Origin: Confluentibacter flavum
Lineage (GTDB): Bacteria > Bacteroidota > Bacteroidia > Flavobacteriales > Flavobacteriaceae
Reading direction: 5' to 3'
Length of the DNA: 64,000 nt
NCBI RefSeq assembly: GCF_002843175.1
Contig: NZ_PJEO01000011.1
Span: 124,001 to 188,000, forward strand
This document shows, one piece after another, positions 10,592 through 20,672 of this stretch. Each line of letters starts with the position of its first letter. Position 1 is the stretch's first letter. The notes under the pieces are model-generated. The model had not been told where the DNA came from. It did not search any database and worked only from the letters and a program-made list of their open reading frames with translations. The position numbers and the translations under genes were made by a program.

Positions 10592-13500
10592 ATGGAAAAA
10601 CTAAAACTTTTATTATTAGCCTTTTTTATAGGCTTCTCATTTAATTCATGGGCGCAAGATGAAGTATCTGGTGTTGTGTCAGATGCAAATAATGTTCCTG
10701 TAGCAGGAGCTAATGTTAGTATTAAAGGCACTTCGGTAGGAGCTGCCACAGATTTTGATGGTATTTTTTCCATCAAGGCATCTAAGGGAGATATATTTGT
10801 GTTTTCTTATTTGGGCTACAAAACCTTAGAAGTAACTTATAATGGTCAATCTACTTTAAATGTAACATTACAAGAAGATAGTGCTAAACTTGATGAGGTA
10901 CTTATTATAGGTTATGGTACGGCAAAGAGAAGTGATTTAACAGGTTCTATTGCATCAATGGATTCTAAGCAATTAGAAAAAACAAACAAAGTTGATGCTA
11001 TTTCTGCATTACAAGGACAAGCTGCGGGCGTGGTTATTCAACGTACAGATAACAAACCAGGAGCCGGTGGCTTTAATATTCGTATACGTGGAGCCAGTAC
11101 CATTAACTCTAATCAAACTGCAGATCAAGGAGGTTTTAATCCTGGGCAAAATCCACTTTTTATTGTAGATGGAATTTTTGTGGATGATATATCATTTTTA
11201 AACCCATCAGATATTGATAGAATGGATATTCTTAAAGATGCTTCTGCCACGGCTATTTATGGATCTAGAGGTAGTAATGGTGTGGTGATTATAGAAACTA
11301 AGCGAGGTAAAAAAGGGAAACTAAGAGTTAATTATAGCAATTATGTAGGATTCAAACAAGCATATCATTTACCATCTATTCAAGATGGGCCAGGATATGT
11401 TGAATATCTTAAGGATGTTGTAGTTGGTAACCAGTTTGCTTCAGGCAACTTAAGTTATACAAGAAATGATGTTGTATTGTCAGATTATTTAGATGCCGAA
11501 GAATTGCAAAATATTGCAGATGGGGTAAATACAAATTGGGTTGATCTTGCATTACAGAATGGTTTCCAAACAAATCATACCATTAATATGAGTGGCGGAA
11601 ATGATAATACTAAATATGCAACAGGTCTTGCGTATACTCAGGATGAGGGAACACTTGGTGGAGAGATTTTCGAAAGATATAATATTAGAGGAAGTTTAAG
11701 TAGTGACCTTAATAAATGGTTGAACATAAGTGTGAGTAACTATATAACTAATGCAATACAAAATTCAAGTAGCTGGGAAGGATTTAGAAGTGCATACAGG
11801 TTAAAGCCTATTGGAAGACCATACAATGATGATGGGTCATTAAGATTTTTTCCAACAGAGAAAGAAACTCAAATTACCAATCCATTATTTGAGCCAACTG
11901 GAGAAACTAAAGAGACTAAATATTTACAATACATTGGTGATATAGCATTACGCGTTAAGCCTATGGAAGGATTAACTTTAACTACTAAATTCTCACCAAA
12001 CATTAAATATACTAGATATGGTGAGTATCGTGGACTTTATTCAAAAAGTGTTACTGGCAATCCAGTAAACAGAAGAGCCCAGGTAAATAATTTTAACTAT
12101 TTTTCATATTCTTGGGATAACATTTTAAACTATAAATTTACTAAGGGTATACACTTAATTGATTTTACTGGTGTAATTTCAAGATTCATGGAGCGTTCAG
12201 AAGGTTATTACAACCAAGTTAGAAATTTTACTACTGATAATTATTCTTTTTATAATTTAGATGCAGGACTTGATATTAGAGAAGTTTCTGGTGATTTTTC
12301 TAAGCAAACACTCGAATCATATACGGCAAGATTAAATTATACTTTAATGGATAAGTATTTATTTACTATAACAGGAAGGTATGATGGCTCATCAATACTT
12401 TCAGATAAGAATAAATGGGCTTTTTTCCCATCCGCAGCATTTGCATGGAAAATGATGGACGAAAAATTCATGCAGTCACAAGAAATATTTTCTAATGCTA
12501 AACTAAGATTAAGTTATGGGCAAACAGGAAACAATGGACAAGGAGGAGGATTAGGACCTTTAAGATCTCAATCCTTATTAGGTAGTAGTGCTACAAATTT
12601 AGGTGATGCTGCTGTGCCATCTTTGTTTGTAACTGATATAGCAAATGAAGATCTTACTTGGGAAAAAACAAGTGAGGTAAACATTGGTTTTGATTTTGGT
12701 CTTTTAAATAATAAAATAAATGGTTCTATTGATATATATAATAGAAAAAATACAGATATTATATTTTTTAAAAGCTTACCATCAGTTACAGGGTTTTCAG
12801 GTATTTACGATAACATAGGAGAGTCAACTAATAAAGGAGTTGAAATTGCATTGAATACTGTAAATATTGACAAAGGAGATTTTAAATGGACGACTAATTT
12901 TAATTTCGCTTCAAACAAGAATACTATCGATAAGTTAAATGGAAGCGATATCATATTTAATGTGTCTGGCACCAACCTTATTCATAGAGTAGGAGAACCC
13001 ATTGGGGCAATTTATGATTATGAACTTGATGGAATTTGGCAACTTGATGAAGTTGATGAAGCTGCAGTGTATGGACAAACTCCTGGTCAGGTTAGAGTAA
13101 AAGATTTAAATAACGATGGACAAATTACGGCTAGTGCAGATAGAAAGGTTGTAGGACAGATTACACCTAAGTGGACTGGTGGTGTTACTAGTACAATGAA
13201 TTACAAAAACTTTGACTTTACATTTTTTGTTAGTACAAGCCAAGGAAATAAGGTAAATAGTAACTTCCATAGTAATTTATCTTTTCCTTGGGATAGTGAT
13301 CCTTCAAGGCTTTTTAATGCTTACAAGGTAGATTATTGGACTCCTAATAATCCAACAAACGATTGGTATCAACCTGGTAATGGTGGACAGTATCAACATA
13401 CTATTAAATATAAAGATGTTTCTTTCACAAAAGTTGGATACATGACATTGGGTTACAGCTTTCCAACTCCTATTATGGATAAGCTTAAAATTGAAAGTTT

Positions 13501-13639
13501 AAGAATATATACAACAGTACAAAATCCATTCATCATTACAAAATATGATGGATGGGATCCTGAAAGTGCAGGCAGGAATTCTTGGGGCGCATCATACATG
13601 GCACGTACATACATGTTAGGTCTTAGTTTAAACTTTTAA
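10592..13639 (+). CDS. susC-like: SusC-family TonB-dependent outer-membrane transporter
   Basis: The 1015-residue protein has a signal peptide ending at SWAQDE and an N-terminal carboxypeptidase-D regulatory-like domain (GVVSDANNVPVAGANVSIKG). It continues with a plug domain (LIIGYGTAKRSDLTGS, NIRIRGASTINSN, LFIVDG, ILKDASATAIYGSRGSNGV) and a long beta-barrel ending in the aromatic MLGLSLNF. This is the standard SusC architecture: TonB-driven import of glycan fragments across the outer membrane. The plug is intact and no frameshift is seen. It begins the operon that continues with SusD and the mannosidase/glucuronidase genes. The upstream direct-repeat operator suggests induction by the hybrid regulator of this locus. 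The imported glycan is inferred from the neighbours to contain mannose, glucosamine and glucuronate, possibly with inositol. Confidence 0.96.
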   Translation: MEKLKLLLLAFFIGFSFNSWAQDEVSGVVSDANNVPVAGANVSIKGTSVGAATDFDGIFSIKASKGDIFVFSYLGYKTLEVTYNGQSTLNVTLQEDSAKLDEVLIIGYGTAKRSDLTGSIASMDSKQLEKTNKVDAISALQGQAAGVVIQRTDNKPGAGGFNIRIRGASTINSNQTADQGGFNPGQNPLFIVDGIFVDDISFLNPSDIDRMDILKDASATAIYGSRGSNGVVIIETKRGKKGKLRVNYSNYVGFKQAYHLPSIQDGPGYVEYLKDVVVGNQFASGNLSYTRNDVVLSDYLDAEELQNIADGVNTNWVDLALQNGFQTNHTINMSGGNDNTKYATGLAYTQDEGTLGGEIFERYNIRGSLSSDLNKWLNISVSNYITNAIQNSSSWEGFRSAYRLKPIGRPYNDDGSLRFFPTEKETQITNPLFEPTGETKETKYLQYIGDIALRVKPMEGLTLTTKFSPNIKYTRYGEYRGLYSKSVTGNPVNRRAQVNNFNYFSYSWDNILNYKFTKGIHLIDFTGVISRFMERSEGYYNQVRNFTTDNYSFYNLDAGLDIREVSGDFSKQTLESYTARLNYTLMDKYLFTITGRYDGSSILSDKNKWAFFPSAAFAWKMMDEKFMQSQEIFSNAKLRLSYGQTGNNGQGGGLGPLRSQSLLGSSATNLGDAAVPSLFVTDIANEDLTWEKTSEVNIGFDFGLLNNKINGSIDIYNRKNTDIIFFKSLPSVTGFSGIYDNIGESTNKGVEIALNTVNIDKGDFKWTTNFNFASNKNTIDKLNGSDIIFNVSGTNLIHRVGEPIGAIYDYELDGIWQLDEVDEAAVYGQTPGQVRVKDLNNDGQITASADRKVVGQITPKWTGGVTSTMNYKNFDFTFFVSTSQGNKVNSNFHSNLSFPWDSDPSRLFNAYKVDYWTPNNPTNDWYQPGNGGQYQHTIKYKDVSFTKVGYMTLGYSFPTPIMDKLKIESLRIYTTVQNPFIITKYDGWDPESAGRNSWGASYMARTYMLGLSLNF

Positions 13640-13666
13640 TTATTTGTTAAATAAAATTTATAGAAA

Positions 13667-15298
13667 ATGAAATATATTAATTATAAAATAATTGCAGTAC
13701 TACTTACAGCAGGTATATTTAGTACTAGTTGCGATAGTTATTTGGAGGAAGAAAATAAGTCTTCTTTAACTGTTGAGACCGCAAATTCTGATTCAGAAAC
13801 TTTTGATCAATTAGTTGCTTCAGTATATGAAAGAGCTAGAGAAACCACAACACATTATACTTCTGATTTGTATTATGCTTTAGAAGATTTAGGTACAGAT
13901 ATTGTAACAAGAAGATCGCCAATTCAAGGAACAGATGAGATAAACGATTATGTGAACATGAACTCGTTTACTTGGGCAGTTGGCGTATTTTGGAATAATC
14001 AATATAGTATTATAGCAGCAGCTAATGTGGCTATAGATAATGCAGATAAAATCGAAGGTCTTACAGAAAGTGAAAAATTTCTTGGAATTGGGGAATCTAA
14101 ATTTTTTAGAGCTTGGTCATACTTTAGTTTAGTTGAGAATTATGGTGGAGTTCCTCTAATTTTAAATCCAGTTACTACAGGTGATGTTAATTATACTCGT
14201 GATACTGAAGAGGCTGTCTATACACAAATAGTACAAGATCTTCAAGATGCATTAGACGCAGTTCCAGTTAGTCCATCTGCTTATGGTAGAGTATATAAAG
14301 ATGCTGTAAGACACCTTTTGTCTAAAGTATTGTTAACAAGGGGTTATAAATCGTTTGGCCCTTCAACAGACTTTACTGATGCCGTTTCTTTAGCCGAGAC
14401 AGTTATTAGTAATCATAATTTAGTTCCTTCGTTTGCTCAATTAGTAAGTATAAATAATCAAAGAAATTCAGAAGTGATTTTTTCTTATTTGTTTGGAAAC
14501 AATTCTGTAAGTCGAGGTTGGGGAAATTCAAAACACATGTTATATAAGTTTAGATTTTATGATTATCCAGGTTTAGAGAAAACGGTACAAGGTTTAAGTG
14601 GTATGCCAACACCTTTTTACTATTCGCTTTTCGATGATAACGATGAAAGAGCAGAGGCTACTTTCGCAAGAGTTATTTATGCTACAGAAGATTATACAGC
14701 TACTGTAGGTGGTTTGCCAGTTAATGTAGTTGCAGGGGATACAGCTATATATTTTCCTAAAACGGCATGGTCTCCGGTAGTTATTGCTACTAAACCTTAT
14801 AAAGTAATAAATCCAGGAACCTATTTTCAAAGTGATGGTATAACAAATACTCATTTTCCTATGTTTAAAAAGTTTGATGATCCAGATGTTCCTTTTACTC
14901 AACCTGATCAATCTTCGCAAGGAGAGAGAGATATGGTTATGATGAGAAGTGGTGAAGCATACTTAATTGCAGCTGAAGCTTATTTACAGTTAAGTAATAC
15001 TAATGATGCAGCATTGCGTCTTACAGAACTACGTTCAAGATCGGGGTTAACAACTGCGGTAGACCCAGGTGATGTAGATATAGATTTTATCTTAGATGAA
15101 AGAGCAAGAGAGTTAACAGGAGAAGTAAATAGATGGATGGATTTAAAAAGAACTGGAAAGTTAATAGAGAGAACTTTATTACATAACCCACATGCTGCTT
15201 TAAATAATGTACTTACTACAAAACATCTTTTAAGACCTATACCTCAATCTGAAATTGATGCCACTGGAGGTAGCATCGTACAAAATCCTAATTATTAA
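13667..15298 (+). CDS. susD-like: SusD/RagB-family surface glycan-binding lipoprotein
   Basis: The 543-residue lipoprotein has a signal ending at FSTSCDSYLEEE. It contains the helical SusD core with TPR-like repeats (FLGIGESKFFRAWSYFSLVENYGGVPLIL is the typical conserved segment) and the C-terminal RagB region with RSGEAYLIAAEAYLQL, LDERARELTGEVNRWMDLKRTGKL and LRPIPQSEID. It starts 27 bases after the SusC stop and would form the lid of the SusC transporter on the cell surface, delivering bound glycan. Glycan specificity cannot be read from sequence. A strong terminator-like hairpin follows, so SusC and SusD are probably made in excess of the enzymes encoded downstream. Confidence 0.95.
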   Translation: MKYINYKIIAVLLTAGIFSTSCDSYLEEENKSSLTVETANSDSETFDQLVASVYERARETTTHYTSDLYYALEDLGTDIVTRRSPIQGTDEINDYVNMNSFTWAVGVFWNNQYSIIAAANVAIDNADKIEGLTESEKFLGIGESKFFRAWSYFSLVENYGGVPLILNPVTTGDVNYTRDTEEAVYTQIVQDLQDALDAVPVSPSAYGRVYKDAVRHLLSKVLLTRGYKSFGPSTDFTDAVSLAETVISNHNLVPSFAQLVSINNQRNSEVIFSYLFGNNSVSRGWGNSKHMLYKFRFYDYPGLEKTVQGLSGMPTPFYYSLFDDNDERAEATFARVIYATEDYTATVGGLPVNVVAGDTAIYFPKTAWSPVVIATKPYKVINPGTYFQSDGITNTHFPMFKKFDDPDVPFTQPDQSSQGERDMVMMRSGEAYLIAAEAYLQLSNTNDAALRLTELRSRSGLTTAVDPGDVDIDFILDERARELTGEVNRWMDLKRTGKLIERTLLHNPHAALNNVLTTKHLLRPIPQSEIDATGGSIVQNPNY

Positions 15299-15339
15299 TA
15301 AGGAGATTTCAAAGAGGTTTTATTAAGTAGTTAATTTAA

Positions 15340-15372
15340 ATAGGCAGGAGATTTTTTCCTGCCTATATTTTT
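15340..15372 (+). terminator. Terminator-like hairpin after the first SusD gene
   Basis: ATAGGCAGGA (15340-15349) pairs with TCCTGCCTAT (from 15357), with a T-rich loop and following T-rich stretch. It separates susCD from the GH92 gene, whose start lies about 40 to 70 bases downstream with no clear new promoter between. Partial read-through is inferred. Confidence 0.75.
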
Positions 15373-15440
15373 AATATTTCATACCAAACGTCCCTTATCG
15401 ATAAATAGTTATGAGGGATTTTAAACAGATTATATTAAAT

Positions 15441-17747
15441 ATGAGTAGAATTTTTATATATAGAAATATAAGAATATTTTTTTTTCTTATTCTTATAGCA
15501 TCATGTACTGTTCAAAAAAATAATTCATTTAAAAAAGAACCATTAGTAGATAAAGTATATCCTTTTTTAGATACTGAAAATTCAAGATGGTTTTTCTTTT
15601 CATCTGCCAGCCGCCCTTTTGGAATGGTTAATTTAAGTCCAGACACGCAAATTGGAGGCGATTGGGGAACTGGGTATCGCTACAATACGGATACAATAAA
15701 AGGTTTCAGTCATATTCATGCTTGGCAACTATCTGGAATTTCTGTTATGCCTGTCGTAATAAGCAAATCGGATAACACCTCAATATTTACCGACTTTTAT
15801 TCTAAATTCAGCCATGAAACCGAAAAAGTAACTCCTGGATATCACTCACTGGTATTGGATAGATACCAAATAACAGCTGAATTAACCAGTACAAAAAGAG
15901 TCAGTTTTCATAGATATACATTTCCAGAGTCTGCGGAAAAAGACATTCTTTTTAATTTAAATACTATTTTGGGTCCATGTGAAAATATAGAGGGGGTTTT
16001 AGAACAGAATAATGATACAGAGCTTTCTGGTTCCTTAGTAATGACACCAACACATAGGCGTCCAAAACCTTTTAAAGTTTACTTTAAAATTATACTCAAT
16101 CAACCAATTGTTTCTATAAAACAAGATGCTTTAACAGGAAATTATTTAATCAATTTAGGTGAATCTAATGAAAAAGTATTGATGAAAGTAGGGATATCCT
16201 ATACTTCAAGCGAGAATGCTGCCAATAATATGGAACAAGAGTTGCCTCATTGGGATTTTGATAAAGTTGTTGATGATTCTAAAGCCGAATGGAATACTAT
16301 GTTGTCTAGAATTCAAGTAGAAGGAGGAACACATACTGAACAAAAGCGCTTTTATACCGATTTGTGGCATGCCTTACAAGGACGTAGGATCATTAGTGAT
16401 GCTAATGGCGCTTATCCTGATAATACTGGTGAAACGTTTAGGATTGGGCAGTTGCCTTTAAAAGAAGATGGTAAACCGCAATTTAATCATTATAATTCCG
16501 ATGCTTTTTGGGGCGCGCAATGGTCAATCAATACGCTTTGGGGATTGGTATATCCTGAGATTATGGAAGAGTTTGTGTATTCTTTAATGCAATATTATAA
16601 AGACGGAGGGATGATTCCACGTGGACCATCGGGCGGGAATTACACGTTTGTAATGACGGGAGCTTCATCAACACCATTTATAGTAAGTGCTATTCAAAAA
16701 GGAATCGTAAAAGAGGATTTAGAATCTATTTATGTAGCGCTCAAAAAAAACCATATGCCCAATGGTATTATGGGAAAAGCTGGTTACGAGCACACAACTA
16801 ATGAGGGGGGAGGTTTAACACATTATATGGATAAAGGCTATGTTCCATATCCACTCCCAGAAGGCAATTTTGGAAGTCATCAAGACGGTGTTAGTCAAAC
16901 ATTGGAATATGCTTATCAGGATTGGACATTGGCGCAATTGGCTAAGAAATTGCATCATGAAGAAGATTACAATTATTTTATGGCCAGGTCTAAAAATTAT
17001 CAACATGTGTTTGATACCAATATAGGTTGGATGCGTCCTAAAAATGTTGAAGGGAAATGGTTTGAAAATTTTGACCCTTATCAATACGAACATGGATTTA
17101 TAGAGTCAAATGCAGCGCAATCTACTTGGTTTGTACCACATGATATCGATGGTTTAGCAACATTGATGAGCGGAAAAGACAAAGCTGTTGAAAAATTAAA
17201 TACGCAATTTGAAACAGCCAAAGCGTTAAAATTTACTTCAGGAACATCACATGATGCCGAATTACATCCTGAGTATAGCCGAATTCCAATCAATTTTGGG
17301 AATCAACCTTCTATACAAACCTCATTTATATTTAATCAACTAGGTAGACCAGAATTGACACAATATTGGACAAGGACTGTGATTAAAGAAACTTTTAGTG
17401 GTTTGTCTCCAAGCACAGGCTATAACGGCGATGAAGATCAAGGCTTAATGGGAAGCTTGAATGTGTTGCTTAAAATTGGTTTGTTTCAAATGAATGGAGG
17501 TACAGAAGAGCATCCGGAATATCAAATAGGAAGTCCTATTTTTAATAAAGTCACCATACAATTACATCCAAAATATTATTCAGGTAAAACGTTTGTTATT
17601 AAGGCGCCTGATAATAGTGCAGAGCAGATTTATATAAATAATTTACAACTGAATAATAAACCATTAAGACAACTAAATATATCTCATGATGCCATTACAA
17701 ATGGTGGTGAGTTGTACTTGGAAATGTCTAGCAAACCGAATCAATAA
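15441..17747 (+). CDS. GH92 alpha-mannosidase, DEDQG-type lipoprotein
   Basis: This is a 768-residue exo-alpha-mannosidase-like protein of calcium-dependent inverting family GH92. I chose ATG 15441 (MSRIFIYRN), which gives a compact lipoprotein signal ending LILIASCTVQ; an in-frame ATG at 15411 would add ten polar residues. The N-terminal beta-sandwich carries SASRPFGMVNLSPDTQIGGDWGTGYRY and FSHIHAWQLSG. The catalytic (alpha/alpha)6 domain carries SDAFWGAQWSINTLWGLVYPE. Near the C-terminus the loop that is usually GNDDSG in the family reads GYNGDEDQG, which places it in a different GH92 branch from the next gene. Mannose linkage (alpha-1,2, 1,3, 1,4 or 1,6) cannot be read directly. It is followed after 44 bases by the second GH92 gene. 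Confidence 0.9.
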   Translation: MSRIFIYRNIRIFFFLILIASCTVQKNNSFKKEPLVDKVYPFLDTENSRWFFFSSASRPFGMVNLSPDTQIGGDWGTGYRYNTDTIKGFSHIHAWQLSGISVMPVVISKSDNTSIFTDFYSKFSHETEKVTPGYHSLVLDRYQITAELTSTKRVSFHRYTFPESAEKDILFNLNTILGPCENIEGVLEQNNDTELSGSLVMTPTHRRPKPFKVYFKIILNQPIVSIKQDALTGNYLINLGESNEKVLMKVGISYTSSENAANNMEQELPHWDFDKVVDDSKAEWNTMLSRIQVEGGTHTEQKRFYTDLWHALQGRRIISDANGAYPDNTGETFRIGQLPLKEDGKPQFNHYNSDAFWGAQWSINTLWGLVYPEIMEEFVYSLMQYYKDGGMIPRGPSGGNYTFVMTGASSTPFIVSAIQKGIVKEDLESIYVALKKNHMPNGIMGKAGYEHTTNEGGGLTHYMDKGYVPYPLPEGNFGSHQDGVSQTLEYAYQDWTLAQLAKKLHHEEDYNYFMARSKNYQHVFDTNIGWMRPKNVEGKWFENFDPYQYEHGFIESNAAQSTWFVPHDIDGLATLMSGKDKAVEKLNTQFETAKALKFTSGTSHDAELHPEYSRIPINFGNQPSIQTSFIFNQLGRPELTQYWTRTVIKETFSGLSPSTGYNGDEDQGLMGSLNVLLKIGLFQMNGGTEEHPEYQIGSPIFNKVTIQLHPKYYSGKTFVIKAPDNSAEQIYINNLQLNNKPLRQLNISHDAITNGGELYLEMSSKPNQ

Positions 17748-17791
17748 TAGAATAAATTTTAAAATCGTTGCCAATTAAAACTTTTAAATAG

Positions 17792-20071
17792 ATGAAATTA
17801 AAGCTTAAACAACTTATTGTTGGAATAATAGTATGCTTTGTTATACAGAGTAATGCTCAAAATAAGTTGCATACGTATGTAGATCCTATGATTGGATCTG
17901 AAGGAGACGGACGTGTATTTATTGGACCTTCATGTCCGTTCGGAATGGTAAAACCAAGTCCGGATTGTACCGTAAGTCCGAATAGTGGTTGGTTACCCAT
18001 GCCGAAGGAAGTAACAGGGTTTAGTCAAGTACATGTGAGTGGTACGGGCGGCGGACCAAAATACGGAAACATTCAAATCATGCCATTTTCCGGGGAATTA
18101 AATAAGATTGACCAAACTTCATTTAGACAGGAAGAAAACGTAAAACTTGGATATTATGAAACTGTTTTTAAGGAAAACCAAATAAAAACAGAAATAACCA
18201 CAGGAGAAAAAGTGTCTTTTTATCGCATCACATATCCTAAATATGTCACTAAAGATTTAAAGATTGATCCCGGGTTTTTCTTAGGAGAACCAAAAGAACC
18301 AGATCCAGATGCTAGAGAAGCTCAGCAATTTGTGGGATCTCAAATCGAAATAGTTTCAGACACAGAAGTTAGAGGCTATAGCCGAATTAGAGGCGGTTGG
18401 AATAATGGTCGTGCCTATACCGTTTATTTTTGGGCCGTTTTTGATCAGCCCATTGCAAAATACGTGACTTGGAAAGATGGAAAATTTTATTCCAATACAT
18501 CGGCTCAATTTGATTCTGGAAAAAAAACAGGCGCTTTATTATCTTTTGGAAAAGAGGGCAAACAAGAACTTAATGTTAAAATAGGCATCTCGTTTTTAAG
18601 TTCATTAAAAGCAAAAAACAATATAGAAGTAGAAATCCCGCATTGGAATTTTAATAGCGTTTTATCAGCCTTAGAAAATAAATGGGAACAACTGTTAAGC
18701 CGTATCACAATATCACCAGATACTTCAGAAGATTATAAAAAAATGTTTTATACAGGCTTATATCATACCATGATCATGCCTGTTGATAGAACAGGGGAAA
18801 ACCCTTTATGGACCAATGATGAACCCTATTACGATGATTTTTATTGTATTTGGGACACATTTAGAACCTCTAGTCCGTTAATCACAATCATCGATCCAGA
18901 CAGGGAAGTTGAGATTATTAATGCTATGTTGAATATTTATAAGCGTGATGGCTATTTGCCAGAGGGCAGAAGTGGAAACGAAAATGGACGTACACAAGGA
19001 GGCTCTAATGCTGAAACAGTAATTGCTGATGCCTTTGTTAAAAATTTAAAAGGTATTGATTATGAATTAGCACTAAAAGCCATGCTTAAAGACGCCGAAG
19101 TGCTTCCGGGAGGTAATGAAGAAAAAGAAGGACGTGGCGGATTGAATGAATATTTAAACCTAGGATATATTCCTTATGGCATCGACCGTGCAGGAAATAG
19201 AACTATAGATTATGCCTATAATGATTACAATATTGCTACAGTAGCCAAGGGTTTAAACCATACCGCTATTTATGATAGATATATCAAGCAGTCGGAATAT
19301 TGGAAAAACCTTTGGAGAGCTGATTATGAAGATAATGGTTCTAAAGGATTTATTATGCCCAAAGATGCTTCAGGAAATTGGTTGGATGATGTGGTTTTTG
19401 GCGAGTCAAAAATTCAGAAACCAACGTTTAAATATACACCAACAATTACCGAATCTCCTTGGTATGTTTGCCACTGGTGTGTGTTTTTTTACGAAGGAAC
19501 TTCTTGGGAATATTCGTTAAGTATCCCTCATCATATTCCTGAAGTTGTTGCTAGGTCTGGAGGAGATTTAGCTTTTAAAAACAGATTGGATACGTTTTTT
19601 GAAAAGGAATTGTATGATGTGTCAAACGAACCTTCTTTTTTAGCGCCTACCATGTACCATTGGATTGGTCGCCCAGACTTAAGTAGCGATAGAATACATA
19701 CCATTATAAAAAATAATTTTAATAGTTCACCAAAAGGTTTGCCGGGTAACGACGACTCTGGAGCCATGTCTTCTTGGTTGGCTTTTCACATGATGGGATT
19801 GTATCCCAATGCTGGGCAGCCTTATTATTTAATAAATACACCCTTGATTAAAGAAATCACATTCCAATTAAAAGGAGGCAAATCTTTTAAGATTTCTACT
19901 AAAAATCTGAGTGATAAAAAGAAGTATATCAATTCGGCGACATTAAACGGAGAGCCCTATAACAAAGCATGGATTTTACACGAAGATATCGTTAATGGTG
20001 GCGAATTAATTTTAGAAATGGCATCAAAGCCATCATCTTGGGGAACCACTATGTTACCACCAACAAAATAA
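17792..20071 (+). CDS. GH92 alpha-mannosidase, GNDDSG-type
   Basis: The protein is a second, clearly different GH92 enzyme of 759 residues. Its cleavable signal peptide ends at QSNAQNKL, so it is periplasmic or secreted rather than lipidated. It shows the family start YVDPMIGSEGDGRVFIGPSCPFGMVKPSPDC, the barrel motifs WDTFRTSSPLITIIDP and GGSNAETVIADAF, and the canonical loop GLPGNDDSGAMSSWLAFHMMGLYP. Family members trim terminal alpha-mannosides in a calcium-dependent way. The pairing with a divergent GH92 suggests two different mannosidic bonds in the target. It sits mid-operon: 44 bases after the first GH92 gene and 7 bases before the small unknown gene, so the three are certainly co-transcribed. 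Confidence 0.94.
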   Translation: MKLKLKQLIVGIIVCFVIQSNAQNKLHTYVDPMIGSEGDGRVFIGPSCPFGMVKPSPDCTVSPNSGWLPMPKEVTGFSQVHVSGTGGGPKYGNIQIMPFSGELNKIDQTSFRQEENVKLGYYETVFKENQIKTEITTGEKVSFYRITYPKYVTKDLKIDPGFFLGEPKEPDPDAREAQQFVGSQIEIVSDTEVRGYSRIRGGWNNGRAYTVYFWAVFDQPIAKYVTWKDGKFYSNTSAQFDSGKKTGALLSFGKEGKQELNVKIGISFLSSLKAKNNIEVEIPHWNFNSVLSALENKWEQLLSRITISPDTSEDYKKMFYTGLYHTMIMPVDRTGENPLWTNDEPYYDDFYCIWDTFRTSSPLITIIDPDREVEIINAMLNIYKRDGYLPEGRSGNENGRTQGGSNAETVIADAFVKNLKGIDYELALKAMLKDAEVLPGGNEEKEGRGGLNEYLNLGYIPYGIDRAGNRTIDYAYNDYNIATVAKGLNHTAIYDRYIKQSEYWKNLWRADYEDNGSKGFIMPKDASGNWLDDVVFGESKIQKPTFKYTPTITESPWYVCHWCVFFYEGTSWEYSLSIPHHIPEVVARSGGDLAFKNRLDTFFEKELYDVSNEPSFLAPTMYHWIGRPDLSSDRIHTIIKNNFNSSPKGLPGNDDSGAMSSWLAFHMMGLYPNAGQPYYLINTPLIKEITFQLKGGKSFKISTKNLSDKKKYINSATLNGEPYNKAWILHEDIVNGGELILEMASKPSSWGTTMLPPTK

Positions 20072-20078
20072 TCGGAAT

Positions 20079-20645
20079 ATGAAAAATATAATTATAACTT
20101 TTATTTTTTGTGTAAGTTATCAAATAGGAACGACGCAAAACAATGTGCCATCGATTGAAAATAATACGACTTTGCATTATATCTGTAAGCTACATGGGCA
20201 AACAAGAACGTTGACGCTTACCACAGAAATGACCTCGGATACGTTGGTACTAAACCTAGAAACAAGAGGCGTAAAAAGTAGTATTAGAACGATGCCAGAA
20301 GCATTTAAAAATGGCACTGAATTGAGTTTTAATCAGGGCGAAAATGCACCCATTTTGGTATTGAAACCCACGGAAACGTTTTTTATGATTTCGCAATCGG
20401 CTTACCGAGATTTATTAAAAAACAATCAATTTGTTTATAATAATACCACGTATGTATGGGATAAAAGTGAAGAAAAAAATCCTGTAGTTATTGATGGAAA
20501 AGCACTAAAAACTATACATGTAGTCGCGCAAATTGATGATACTGAACTATGGATTTTAGAAAATCCTGATTTCCCACTCCTTTGTAAAGTGGATAAAAAC
20601 CCATTAGGCATCAATTTTACGCTTACAGAAATTGTTGGTCGATAA
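20079..20645 (+). CDS. Unknown secreted protein, 188 residues
   Basis: I do not recognise this protein. It starts 7 bases after the GH92 stop and ends 27 bases before the GH115 start, so it belongs to the operon. A short signal peptide (IIITFIFCVSYQIGTTQ) predicts export; there is no lipobox cysteine. The mature part is rich in alternating hydrophobic and polar residues (LTLTTEMTSDTLVLNLETRG, TIHVVAQIDDTELWILENPD), which suggests an all-beta fold, and it has no transmembrane segment. A single cysteine pair (HYICKLH, LLCKVD) might be structural. No catalytic motif known to me is visible. Possible roles are a carbohydrate-binding or accessory protein for the adjoining GH92 or GH115 enzymes, but that is only context. 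Confidence 0.8.
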   Translation: MKNIIITFIFCVSYQIGTTQNNVPSIENNTTLHYICKLHGQTRTLTLTTEMTSDTLVLNLETRGVKSSIRTMPEAFKNGTELSFNQGENAPILVLKPTETFFMISQSAYRDLLKNNQFVYNNTTYVWDKSEEKNPVVIDGKALKTIHVVAQIDDTELWILENPDFPLLCKVDKNPLGINFTLTEIVGR

Positions 20646-20672
20646 GGTTTAATCAAAAAATAGGTTCTGAAT

